Assembly (NCBI GenBank): GCA_019918135.1 | Contig: WBZZ01002358.1 | Location: forward strand, 1 to 25,277 | DNA from: Paulinella micropora | Lineage: Eukaryota > Cercozoa > Imbricatea > Euglyphida > Paulinellidae | Direction of reading: 5' to 3' | Length of the DNA stretch: 25,277 nucleotides | Shown here: in pieces, positions 8,945 to 18,126 of the stretch | How the letters are laid out: each line of letters begins with the position of its first letter | Position numbering within the stretch: the stretch's first letter is position 1 | Position numbers and translations under genes: made by a program | Notes under the pieces: model-generated | The model's input: the letters and a program-made list of their open reading frames with translations, nothing else | What the model was told of the DNA's origin: nothing | Database searches by the model: none

Positions 8945-9552
8945 GTGGTGAGGTTGTGGTGGAGGATGTGTTGCTTGGGCGGGAGCGGGAGGGCTCTGTG
9001 CGGCAGGGTTGGGATGATATGTCGCCTGTGGATCAATCACGATTGTTTTGTAAGTTTTTTCAGGGGAAGTCGCGCTTCCGCAGTAACTTTAGGCTTGCTG
9101 CGTTGTTAGGGGTTACAGCGTTGCGTCCCCCTCCAAAGTTGGATGTGTTGTTTGGATCATATGTGTCTGAGTGTTGGTCTGCTAGGGAGGGTAAAAGGGA
9201 GGAGCTTGGGGTGGATGATGGGGGTGAGGAGGTGATTGACCTCACTGAGGTTCCATCAGCTTCTGTCCCACCCTCTCCCCCAAGTGACGTTGATGTTGCG
9301 CGGCGCGGCCGTCCGCGCAGTGTGGACGTCCTGGCTAGAGAGAGGGGTTCGGGAGCGCAGCGTAGTGTCTCCGAGTTCTTCTCTTCAGCTAACACCCTCG
9401 CATCTAGCTCTTCATGCACTTCACAGCCCCCATCTGCCCCTGCTGTTGCTGTTGCTGCTATGTCTGTTTGGTGTTCTGACAATGCGTTGGGATCGGCTGA
9501 CCCCGGTGACCCAATGGAGGCACATGTCCAGGATCTGGATCTGATGCTATAG
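8899..9552 (+). pseudogene. LINE polyprotein C-terminal extension with a SUMO-interaction-like motif
   Basis: The RT frame ends at 8944, but an overlapping frame remains open from upstream of 8900 to TAG 9550-9552. The likely shift is in the GTGGGGGTG run at about 8894-8902. The extension is about 215 aa. It has an acidic Gly/Glu/Val stretch, a conserved-looking helix-rich block (about 9010-9130, DQSRLFCKFFQGK), the acidic motif GGEEVIDLTEV (VIDLT at 9232-9246) and a Ser/Pro/Ala-rich tail. The last residues, MEAHVQDLDLML, are encoded inside the 51-base 3' terminal unit. VIDLT with acidic neighbours fits the consensus for SUMO-interacting motifs. No enzymatic domain is recognised. Confidence 0.65.
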
Positions 9553-9564
9553 TCTGAGGAAGCC
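9514..9564 (+). repeat. LINE 3' terminal 51-base unit, in situ copy
   Basis: The unit is identical to 3341-3391 and 9638-9688. It contains a perfect 5-bp stem TCCAG/CTGGA around GAT (9527-9539), flanked by further short complementarity, and ends GAGGAAGCC before the (TTA)n tail. A 3' stem-loop recognised by the element's own RT is well known in LINEs. It also encodes the last 12 residues and the stop of the polyprotein. Confidence 0.8.

Positions 9565-9637
<73 letters not shown>
9565..9637. repeat. (TTA)n tail of the LINE
   Basis: About 24 uninterrupted TTA units directly follow the LINE's terminal GCC. Non-LTR elements ending in a trinucleotide repeat tail are known, for example I-type elements with TAA tails. 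Confidence 0.9.
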
Positions 9638-9639
<2 letters not shown>

Positions 9640-9711
9640 GGAGGCACATGTCCAGGATCTGGATCTGATGCTATAGTCTGAGGAAGCCTATTGTTATTAT
9701 TATTATTATTC
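9638..9711 (+). mobile_element. Second minimal LINE 3' end with its own short (TTA)n tail
   Basis: Bases 9638-9688 repeat the 51-base terminal unit without change. They start at the same base as the copy at 3341, within a one- or two-base ambiguity caused by the TTA context. A shorter tail follows (9689-9711). The unit is therefore found in tandem after the full-length LINE. Confidence 0.8.
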
Positions 9712-10200
9712 ACAGGGAGATCGTAAGTACATTGTCTTTTTTAATGACATACCCTTGTATAAGGCGGATATCCTATGATATAATATTAGGGGGCCAGTCC
9801 TAATAGCTATATCCGAAGTCGAGGTGTATGTACCCGACCCTGCGATATACCGACACAAGTAGAGATTGACAGTGCTCAGGTACGACAGTATATAATCTAT
9901 CGTAAAAAATAATTCAATGATAGTTTCAGAGAACATTTCATTTTCGAGAACATCATCCCAGGACTTGGAAAGGGTCATACCCGGGAACACCATCGCTCAA
10001 TACACTAGCGATCCCCGTATACGGTGTAGTATCATCGTCGATCGACCTTTTGCACTCGTATGTTGCGATCGAATGCCAAGTTATATCACTGATTCTTTTT
10101 AATGTTCATATTGATAACTGATGATGCATGATCAAATCATGATACGTCATGGGCAATCAACCAGTTTGTTTGAGACGCATAAAGAAAAATAGTTTCCTTG
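9712..10200 (-). mobile_element. Probable 3' non-coding part of a minus-strand gypsy element
   Basis: No firm gene is present. On the minus strand an open frame of 95 codons (9993-9706) runs into the (TAA)n tract. It begins after a TGA two codons upstream and resembles nothing I know. The segment lies downstream, in element orientation, of the integrase C-terminal frame ending at 10201. It is most simply explained as that element's 3' region, displaced from its LTR at 2749-2985 by the LINE. Confidence 0.4.
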
Positions 10201-11262
10201 TTACTGCCTTCGTCGTCTGGCGCGGATTTCTTTACCTGGTGGAGGACCACCAACAAAAGTCAGATCAAACTTTGACTGTTCGAGAATGTCCCAGATCTTA
10301 TTAGGGATTCCGCCCAACGATAATTCAAAAGGGATATCAAGCACTCCTCTTGGCAGTGTCTGAATGGTCCACGCAGTGTAATCCTTGTCTCTGGGAGTAA
10401 TTGTATCATCCCATGTCCCGAGACTTTTTGCGTCTTTATATACTGGCAGATAATGTCTTGCCTTTGGATCCTCAACCGGGTCCATACTTCTCCAAAACTG
10501 GAGTATCGGTTGTACTATTTTTGCGGCTGATGATATTTTGAGTGTCCGTGTGACACGCATCTGTCGTGGGACCGCCACGACCCGCATCAAGTATAAGTCT
10601 GAGAGAGTGTCATCAGCGACATGTTGTTCCGCTGGTCTCATCAGATAGAAAGCATCTTTCACCCATGCGATGGTTGCTATCGCATCGCCTTCCTTCCATC
10701 GCTCATGGACAATCTCAACGTTGCCCGCGTTTGGGTCAGTGTCCGTCCCCTCCTCCTCCTGGTGGACGTCCTTTGATCCCATCGACCTCATCGCCTTCCT
10801 CGGTTGGTCGTTGATAAGATCATTCCGCGCTCTCCTTAGCTGCGCCTCTGTGATCTTCTCCTTCTTTCCGCTATGCTCTCGCGGAGACTTGGACTGAGTC
10901 CCCACCGCGCTTATGCGGTCAGTCTTCTCCTTGCTGTCCACCTCACTCTCCTCCTTCTCAGCTATCGGTGCCCGATAAGCATCGTCTTGGTCTATGCCAG
11001 CCTCCTTGTGGATGGGCGGCACCTCTTTGAAATCATCCTTCATCCGTTTTAACGCCTCCTCAACGGATTCATCTTCCAGTAAGAATGGATCCTACTTAAT
11101 CAGCCTTCTTACATTCACAATTTGCACCTTTTCTCTACCCCTGATGTTGTAGTTCAGAGGTCCAGTCTGTTCCATAATCTGATAAGGTCCTTTCCAGTGA
11201 GTGAACAGCTTAGAGCTGACTCCTTTCGGGACCTGAGGATGGTACAACAGTACAACTGGTGC
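10201..11262 (-). pseudogene. Ty3/gypsy integrase C-terminus (GPY/F domain) and tail, truncated
   Basis: Read on the minus strand from about 11262, the sequence gives VVLLYHPQVPKGVSSKLF, then HWKGPYQIMEQ and VQIVNVRRLIK. This is the GPY/F module at the C-terminus of gypsy integrases, which helps bind DNA during integration. An in-frame TAG (11092-11094) follows LIK. The same frame then continues about 300 codons to TAA at 10201-10203. The tail is acidic and lysine-rich at first (KEKTDRI, KKEKITEAQLRRARND). It later has a globular-looking part (RHYLPVYKDAKSLGTWDD, GVLDIPFELSLGGIPN) and a basic end (GKEIRARRRRQ). I do not recognise a chromodomain. The integrase core and everything 5' are lost at the junction with copia sequence around 11260. 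Confidence 0.75.
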
Positions 11263-13843
11263 AAGACAAGGGACCAGAAGGCCACCCTGGAGCAGGTAAA
11301 GCAGCTGCAAGCATGGTCTGAGACCCAGACGGGGAATCGGATGAAGAAGTTTCGTATGGACAAAGAGTGGGTTGCTACAGGGATAAAGGAACATTTGAAA
11401 CAAACTGGGGTTGAACGTCACCTGCCTGTGAGGAATGATCCCAACAAGGATGCCTACGCCGAGGCGGGGATTAAGGTGGTGTTTGGGCTGGCGACGACTT
11501 TGCTGGTTGCAAGGTCTGTACCGGTTTACTTTCTACCGCTGGCAGTCAACTATGCGGTGTTTCTACTCAACCTTCAGGGGAGGAAAGGGACAACTATGTC
11601 AAGGCATGAGGCTTTCTACGGGCGACCACCCCCACACTTCTCGATGCTGCACCCCTTTGGTTGCTTGCGCGTCATGTACAAGGAAGGGAAGAAGGGAGAG
11701 GAAAAGGGGGAGCCTGGGGTATTTATGGGGGTCAACGTGGAACAATCTGCATATCTGGTGTGGAGTTTCTACGAGAGGAAGCTCAAACTGACTGCTGATA
11801 TTATGGTGCGTGACCCAACGGTGCATGGTTGGCCAACCCTCTACCCAACGAGCAAAGTGGCGACTTTGTTTCAGCGCTCGTTTCACGACACTGGGGTTGC
11901 TCGGGAAAAAAGTCTAACGGAAGACGTCGTCGAAGTTGAAGAGTTGCCGAGCAATGGTCTGCCAGTAACGGCGACGGGTCAGGGAGGCGTTGGCGGGGTT
12001 GGTGGGGACGCTGGGGTTGTCCAACTGATACAAGGGGACGAAGGGGTAGCGAAGGATGAAGGAGCAGCAGTGGTCAGGAGAGCAGAAGGAAAGGTGGGGG
12101 GGAGGGAGCTCCCAGTTCTTCAGTCCTTCGAGCAGAGAATAGGAGGAACAGGAATGGTGTCCCAGTGGCGTGGGATGGGGCAGCTGTGTCGGAGTCAAAT
12201 ATAGTGGCTCAACAAAAGAAACAGGGCACGTACTAGGCCGGGCAACTTTAGGTCTGGGGCGTTTATGGTGACTGTGGCGGTTCCGTATCGTGAGGCGACG
12301 GCCTCAGGGAAGTTCAATGAGTCTAGGTTTGCAGACATTGACAAGCACTTACGACTGGGGGCAATAGTTGAGCGTCACAGGTCGGAGAAGCCACCTGGGG
12401 AGCCCCTTGTGCCGACAAGGTTCGTCGACTTTGAGAAGAGAGAGACAGTGGACGGGCCAATGGTTGAGACAAAGTCGCGGATTGCTGGATCGGTTTTTTG
12501 CAGCCTTCCTGGCAGTACGACAGGGTTGATCTACCTACATGTAAGGTAGAGCTGGTGTGGTTAACGTGTGCGTTGGCAGTGCTACAGGACATTGATATAT
12601 TTCGTATGGACGAGGAGAGCGCGTTCCCTGATGCACGTCTGAGAGTGCCGGTGTGGTTGAAGCCGCCAGCAGGGTATGTACCTCCATATACGGTATGGGA
12701 GGCGATTGGGGAAGTCAACGGTTTGAAACCTTCAGGTCATATTAACTGGAACGGCAGGGTAGTACCGACCCAGAAGAAGATGGGGTTTAGCCAGAGCATA
12801 GTCGATCCGGTGCTGTTTGGGAGGATCCATGAGGGAACGGGGAAGACAGAGATACTAACATATCACGTGGATGACAATATACATGCGGCAGCAAGCACAG
12901 AAAGCAGGCAAGAGTATGTCCAGTCTCTGAACCGTGAATTGGGAAACGTGAAAGACTTGGGCATGGTTAAGGAATTCTTGTCGATCGAGTTTGAGATCCA
13001 GAGGTCTGGAGGGGTGTATACGATTACGTTGCTGCAGAGGCAGTATATTGACACGTTAACGGTGAGGTTCAAGAGAAGTGACGGAAGGCAATGGATGCAG
13101 GCGAAGACGCCTTGGCTACCGGAAGGCTCGAAGATGGGCCCTGCGTTGTTGAGTTATGAACCGCAGGAGATTGTAGGAAGCTTCATTTATCTGAAGGCGA
13201 GTATACCGGAGGCAACTCTTGCGATAGCTTGTATTGCTGAGCATCAGGCCAGCAAGGAGAAGTTCGATTATTGTGCAGCCGAACAGCTTCTTCGATACTT
13301 CCTGCACGTCAGGAACAGGGGGGTCAGGTTCTCTTCCAACGGAAATAGGGTATTGCAGGCTGACTCAGACTCGTCACTGGGAAACGGTGTGAAGATGTAC
13401 TCTCGTACAGGGGGGGTGGTGTTTTTGGCAGGGGGCCAGTAGCAATACGGGCAACTACTCAGAAGCACCTTGCGACAGGGACGCAAGAAAGCGAAACCTA
13501 TGCTGTGTCCGAGGTACTGCATGATGTGGAAGCGGTGTTGAATGTGGTGCGCTCCGTGCCGTGGTCTGATGCAAACCCGCTGAAGAAGGAGTTGATGGCG
13601 GTGCCAGTGCTGAGGGTGGACAATCAAGCAACGGTGAGCACGGCCCCTAACTCTGTGTTTGGTAAACGGCTTCGCCATATTGCGTTGAGGCACTATCACG
13701 TTACAGAGGCGATACGGAAGGGGGAGGTGGAAGTCACTTGGACGCCCTCAGAGGACAATCGCGCTGATATCTTATCTAAGAAGATAGTCAGCCCATCGGT
13801 ATCCAAGCGTGGGGCGGATCGCCTGACAGGACACTCTATTTGA
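11262..13843 (+). pseudogene. Ty1/copia pol fragment: integrase C-terminal half, reverse transcriptase, RNase H
   Basis: The copia order, integrase before RT, is clear. Integrase sequence runs from about 11262 to 11900 (LEQVKQLQAWSETQTGNR, FRMD, GRPPPHFSMLHPFGCLR, GVFMGVN). The usual D-G-G-E and NGxAER catalytic surroundings are degraded to RMDKEWV and DPNKDAYAEA. A linker has an in-frame TAG at 12202-12204. RT begins near 12265 and changes frame between 12480 and 12549. It continues through MDEESAFPDARLRVPVWLKPP and the active-site YHVDDN (12861-12878). RNase H follows, with ADSDSSLGN, then a one-base frame change at about 13430-13440 in GGGGGCC. QESETYAVSE, VDNQATVS and the closing ADILSKK follow, to the stop at 13841-13843. 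Gag and protease are absent upstream. This copy cannot make a functional Pol. Confidence 0.88.
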
Positions 13844-14725
13844 CTCTTTCATTATAAGTTAGAGGTAGAGTAGTTAGTAAGTACAACGGGTAGATTGTAC
13901 TCTTACGTCCTATTGAATTAGGGGGAGCTTTGTACCAACTTCATTGCTAGAATATAATTGGTATTTATAATTCATTAGGCTGTACATTTACACAATTGAG
14001 GACTGAGACAAATATCGATAGGACTGACACTGGTCACTGGACTTGAATAATTTTGTGACTGATTATGCCCCTTGCAGTAACCAGGTCAGGACACGCGTCT
14101 TCAGATCGCGCTTTTCTGTACCCCAATCTATGTTTTAGTAAAGTATCTCAGATTTGCCAAACCAAGCAAGTCATAAAGTGCTCCGGTCTTCAACACCGTT
14201 CTTGTCAAGTATTAATACAAAGCCCTCTACGGGAAGCGCTGTCAAATTTATAAATTCATACTACCGGATAGATAATAGTTAATAGTTCAAGTTAGTCATA
14301 CCTTTCGATACGTCAGCACAGGTGGATATACTATCATATATTTTATTTTTATATGTTATGACTACCCAAGTGATCATATATATATACATATATATATGTA
14401 TTAATATTATATGTGTATTATGACCAACTGTGCCTGTGTCACATACTAATGTTACTCAGCATAGGATAGGGGGTGCGTATGACCTAATCTTCTTCTCGTC
14501 AACTAGGCCTGGCTTGATTAGGGGGAGCTGCCCTCACCTGTATGCAGTCTAACTGATGCATACTTGCCCCAGCAAGTCGGGTAGCCACCATCGACACAAC
14601 CTCTTGGAGAGAGTGAGGGTAAGAGTAACGTTGATATGTTTTGATTCTGTGTTTTTCTATTTTTCACAGAATAGATGTATTAGGACCTGCAGTCAATTTA
14701 ATAATTTACTTAGATCCAGGGGGAG
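13844..14725 (+). other. Copia 3' non-coding region with polypurine tract
   Basis: About 880 bases without a credible gene lie between RNase H and the LTR. Purine runs GGGGGAG occur at about 13920 and 14520, and the presumed primer CCAGGGGGAG lies directly before the LTR (14716-14725). TA-rich repeats occupy about 14370-14402. From about 14480 it is collinear with 2156-2425. The length is unusual for a copia 3' region. Confidence 0.65.
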
Positions 14726-14943
14726 TGTTAGACCTATTAGTATAATTAACAGGTTAGTCAGTATGGTCCGGCATATGTAATGTGTGTCGTTAGAGCCATT
14801 ACTTATCTCCGGCCTAGTATGTATTCGGGCCGTTCCCTTGGCGCACTTTCCTCAATCATAGTAAAGTTTCTACTGTAGGACACAGCTAGTATACTGCAGA
14901 TTATTAAGTTAGTCTCACATTAATTATATTAATAAGTCTAACA
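14726..14943 (+). repeat. Copia LTR, copy 2, shared between pol-side and gag-side sequence
   Basis: The 218-bp LTR starts TGTTAGA and ends TCTAACA, a perfect 7-base terminal inverted repeat. A polypurine tract precedes it, as for a 3' LTR. A leader and copia-type Gag follow it, as for a 5' LTR. It aligns with 2426-2651 over its whole length with moderate divergence. Confidence 0.8.
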
Positions 14944-15312
14944 TGTTGGTCTAGTATGCGATTACCTATTTTTACCTATATCACTCTAAGTGTAATGGTG
15001 AATTTAATGCTTTGGCGGTCTGGGGTTGGGGCACTTAGTGACGTGTCATTATTCAAATATCTAACTTACGGTAAAAGTAAAGTACGAACCCTTACGAACC
15101 CTCTCGTCCATTGGGTTATGAGCCTTGGCAGCGCGTAACTCTGGCACTGCAAGTTAAAGGGCTGAAGGAAGAAGACCATCGCCGACCAAGGAGGCGACTG
15201 TCAAGAGGGTTGGTGCCATTCAGAAAATTGGCACATAAACAGGGAAGCTTTCGCACTGAGACCCTTTGGCTCAGTTGTTGAACGCATCTTTCGCTACCTG
15301 TCCCCGTTTTAG
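14944..15312 (+). other. Copia leader with a weak primer-binding-site candidate
   Basis: Three bases after the LTR comes TGGTCTAGTATGCGATTA (14947-14964), which starts with the TGG expected where a tRNA CCA end would pair. I cannot assign the tRNA. The rest of the segment has no clear gene, though an open frame with basic residues at about 15130-15290 may belong to the start of Gag. Confidence 0.4.
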
Positions 15313-17675
15313 GTGAGTCACCGGCGTCGGGCAAAGAGGCAAGCAAGAGGCACATCAGACACTATCAACTGGTCTGCTCAAAGGAAAACAGACAGTAAGA
15401 CCTCAATGAGTTTCAGTACTCTAAGAGGCACGGACAGAAGCAAAGTCAGCATGACTGCAAAAGGGCAGTTTGACGGGAGAACCCCGTTTAAAGCATTTCA
15501 ACGAGAGACGGTTTTGGCCCTCGGGGCAAAAGGACTCAAGGGGGCACTAAAGACCCCCGAGTCAAGAACACATTAAGTTAGTTCATGAGAGTAATGTGAG
15601 TGCGTTGCACAGCAAAGGAAAGAAAGTCCCCAACTACATGTGGAGGTGGGGAGAGAGAGCAGGAAAGCAATCAGCAAGAGAGAGAGAGTAAAGATAGGGT
15701 TGAGAGAGGAGGAAGAGGAAGCTGAGTCAGAGACAGACAAGGAAAACTTTACATCTTATTGTACTGAGACAGAAAGGCAGCCTACTTTAGGGGGAGATAG
15801 TGGTAAGAGTGAGCAAAAGGGAGGAGAAGAGTAGGTGGAGGAGAGGGGGAGAGTGAGTAGTCAGCCTTCACCTACTTATTCCACACCAACAACGACAACA
15901 ATCAAGACGAGCAAGGAGCAAGTAGAGGAAAAAGAGAAGGAAGATAGAATGATAGTAGCATATGAGGAGAGTTTGGAGCATGAGATGAAAAGACAGAGAG
16001 AGGAAGCTTTTTCGTTTGTGTTTGATAAGCTAGCAGGTAAAGCCAAGAGGAGTGTGGCAGATTTGGTGAGAGACACCTCACCAGACTTTGGTCAGAACTT
16101 GCACACTGTGTGGGCAAGACTAACCAAAAGGTTTGGTTCGGTGAGTGAGGAAGATGTGCAAGATAAAATAAATGCGATGAATGCATGGACATTTGATGAG
16201 GGGTGTGATTATGCGCCGCAGTTTGATGCGTTTGTTGCGTTAGATGAAGAGCTAAAGGCAGTAGGCCATAAAACACCCCACAGAACAATGGAAACAATAA
16301 TCACTAATGCCTTACAAAACCCTAAGTATGCATCAGAGGGGGTGAGAAAGGATTGGGGAGGATGGATGAGCACGCCGAAGATGAATAAGAAGCAGCATGC
16401 ATGGTCTTTTGAGGAATGGTGGGAGGAGTTGGAAGAAAGAGCATTGGAGATAGATAGGAACAAAGAGAGAGAGAAGAAGATGAAGAAAGAAAAAGCACAC
16501 GCAGGGAAAGATGCCAACAAAAGAGAGGAAGGGCAGAGAGGTGTGTGTTTTGGGTTTCAAAGAGAGAGTGGATGTAAGTGGGGGGATGAGTGTCGTTTTG
16601 CTCATACAGAGGGGTCAGTCACTATGCGTAGTGTGCCTGGGGTGTGCTACCTGTTTGAACAGTCAGGCAGCTGTGATAGATCTAACTGTAGGTTTAAACA
16701 CACCACCACTAATAAGAAAGGGGGAGGGAAAGGAACAGGAAGGAGAAAGAAGACGTGGAAGAAAGGAGAGAAATGTTTCAACTGTAACATGGAGGGGCAT
16801 GTGTTCTCCGCATGTGCGAAGGAGTGCAGGATGTGTGGGGGTGAGCATAGACTGCATGAATGTGAAGAGATGAAGAAGGCGAGAGAAGAGCCAGGTGAGA
16901 AGGAAGAACCGAGAGAGAAGGAAAAGAGAGGAAAAGTGGAACATGGAAAGTTAGGAAGGGGGAGTAAGTCAGACACTTCTGACACAGATAGGGGGAGTGA
17001 GTCAGACACGGATGAGGAAGGTGAGAAGGTGAAAGCATTAAAAAGGATGTTGAGATTTTTGACAGGGCGAGACAGAGTAGGCATGGTAAAGGAGAAGGCA
17101 CACATGGGCAAAGTGATGGTAGTACAAGAGAGAGAAGTATATCGTCAATGTGAGGGGCGAGTGTCAGGTGGGCAGCAATGTTTTGTATGCACGCATGACA
17201 TGGAGAGTGAGAATGTGTTGTTGCGAGAGGCAGCTTGTGGTTTGTTGAGAGTGCGATTTTGCGGACTGCATACAGATCAAGAAAGAGAGAGTGAGAGGGA
17301 AGGTTTAGCCTCAGTGATGAGGGAGCAAAACATAATTAACACACCTAAGCCGTTAGTTCGGAGAAGGAGAAGAAAGAGAAGGAGAAGCGCTCAAAGCGCA
17401 GAAGTAAGAAAAAGAAGGGGAAAGGAAAGGCTGAGTCCAGTCAGAAGAGCACAAGGAAAGGGCAAGATTATTTTATGAAGTCGGGGAACCAAGGTGACTC
17501 TAACGACGACGACTAACGCGACGGGCGTGTGGGAGGCAGCGAAAGCGACAGCGGCGCAGATGCGGACCCGGAGCGACGATTCCAGCTGGTGGAGCGTGCG
17601 GTGCGCAAGTGGTTCCACGACCCGGGCGGAGGACGACAGCGTCGGCGAGATGGCGGATGGGAGCAGGGAAGTTAA
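15313..17675 (+). pseudogene. Ty1/copia Gag with two CCCH and two CCHC-type zinc motifs, broken
   Basis: This is a capsid/nucleocapsid-type protein that packages element RNA. N-terminal Gag-like sequence (KGQFDGRTPFKAFQRE) starts near 15313. The frame then changes near 15555, the first frame has TAA at 15574-15576, and an alternative frame is open to about 15690. After TAG at 15832-15834, one frame is open to TGA 17476-17478 (547 codons). It includes a helical capsid-like block (VWARLTKRFGSVSEED, QFDAFVALDEELKAVG), CCCH finger 1, C-X8-C-X5-C-X3-H (16546-16605), finger 2, C-X8-C-X4-C-X3-H (16645-16701), a standard C-X2-C-X4-H-X4-C knuckle (16774-16815) and a variant C-X2-C-X3-H-X4-C (16825-16863). 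The tail is charged. From about 17355 a second frame reads lysine-rich, then acidic, to about 17675, suggesting one more shift. No protease follows; gypsy sequence cuts in at 17873. Confidence 0.78.
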
Positions 17676-17872
17676 GTGACCCGGCGGCTTCATGGAAGCA
17701 AGAGAATGGGGGAGCGCGGCGGTGGGCGGCGCAACAACTGGACTTTTTGACTACTGCGTCAGCATAAGTTAAGTTGGTTAGAGGGATACAAAGTTAGTAT
17801 TGCGTCAGTGCATATAGTTGTTAGTACTGCTCCGGTAATTTCTGAATAGTGCTACACATATTTACCATCATA
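17676..17872 (+). other. Short stretch between copia Gag and the gypsy LTR
   Basis: No gene is supported. It goes from GC-rich sequence like the end of Gag to ordinary composition. The five bases before the gypsy LTR are TCATA (17868-17872), the candidate left target-site duplication. The right copy would lie beyond the window. Confidence 0.4.
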
Positions 17873-18109
17873 TGTAGGCATCACCCCCCGGATAGCCGGT
17901 AAAAAATACCTTTTCCTGGTGACAGGTGCACCAGCTTGTTTTTCAGTATTACTTGTCCGGATTGGACCTGATGCCATTTTATTCCTGGTCTGTTGCCGTT
18001 TTCCTTTTTGGCTTCACTGAGCTAATACAACGAGACATCATTCTCATTCTTGAGGACTGTGTTTGGTTGTATTACCGACTTTTTACGAGCTATCGTTGGG
18101 GGCATTACA
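17873..18109 (+). repeat. Ty3/gypsy 5' LTR
   Basis: The 237-bp LTR runs from TGTAGGCATCACC to GGGGGCATTACA. It is about 96% identical to the inverted copy at 2749-2985 and has exactly the same length, which defines both ends. It is followed by a two-base spacer and a TGG primer-binding site and then, after a leader, by Gag, so it is a 5' LTR. I see no strong TATA motif in it. Confidence 0.9.
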
Positions 18110-18111
18110 TT

Positions 18112-18126
18112 TGGAGTCCACATCAC
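18112..18126 (+). promoter_or_regulatory. Primer-binding site of the gypsy element
   Basis: TGGAGTCCACATCAC starts two bases after the LTR end, the standard spacing and TGG start for a site pairing with a tRNA 3' CCA end. The cognate tRNA would end GTGGACTCCA. I could not match this to a particular tRNA from memory. Confidence 0.65.

Larger units (their letters stand above)
3456..9637 (+). mobile_element. APE-type LINE (non-LTR retrotransposon), near full length, with (TTA)n tail
   Basis: The element has a GC-rich leader of about 1 kb. A single long coding region follows (RRM-like domain, AP endonuclease, reverse transcriptase, CCHC knuckle, C-terminal extension), then a short 3' end and a (TTA)n tail at 9565-9637. 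It has no LTRs. The 5' edge is set at the end of the preceding (TTA)n tract. Base composition changes sharply from the AT-rich surroundings to GC-rich coding. The reading frame is broken four times, so this copy is probably dead. The exact clade cannot be decided; RT without RNase H and with a terminal simple repeat resembles several APE-type clades. Confidence 0.9.

Noticed and set aside
9706..9993. Minus-strand frame of 95 codons as a gene
   Set aside because: It runs into the TTA tract, has a stop just upstream of its first ATG and shows no recognisable motif. It is kept only as part of the gypsy 3' region.
14944..14970. Resemblance of the bases after the copia LTR to the D-arm side of a tRNA-Glu gene
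   Set aside because: The match is short and in the sense direction. A primer-binding site must be complementary to the tRNA, and no tRNA fold can be completed.
15876..17111. Long minus-strand frames opposite copia Gag (several of 90-150 codons)
   Set aside because: They arise from purine-only codons on the sense strand, which give few stops on the other strand; they have no motifs.
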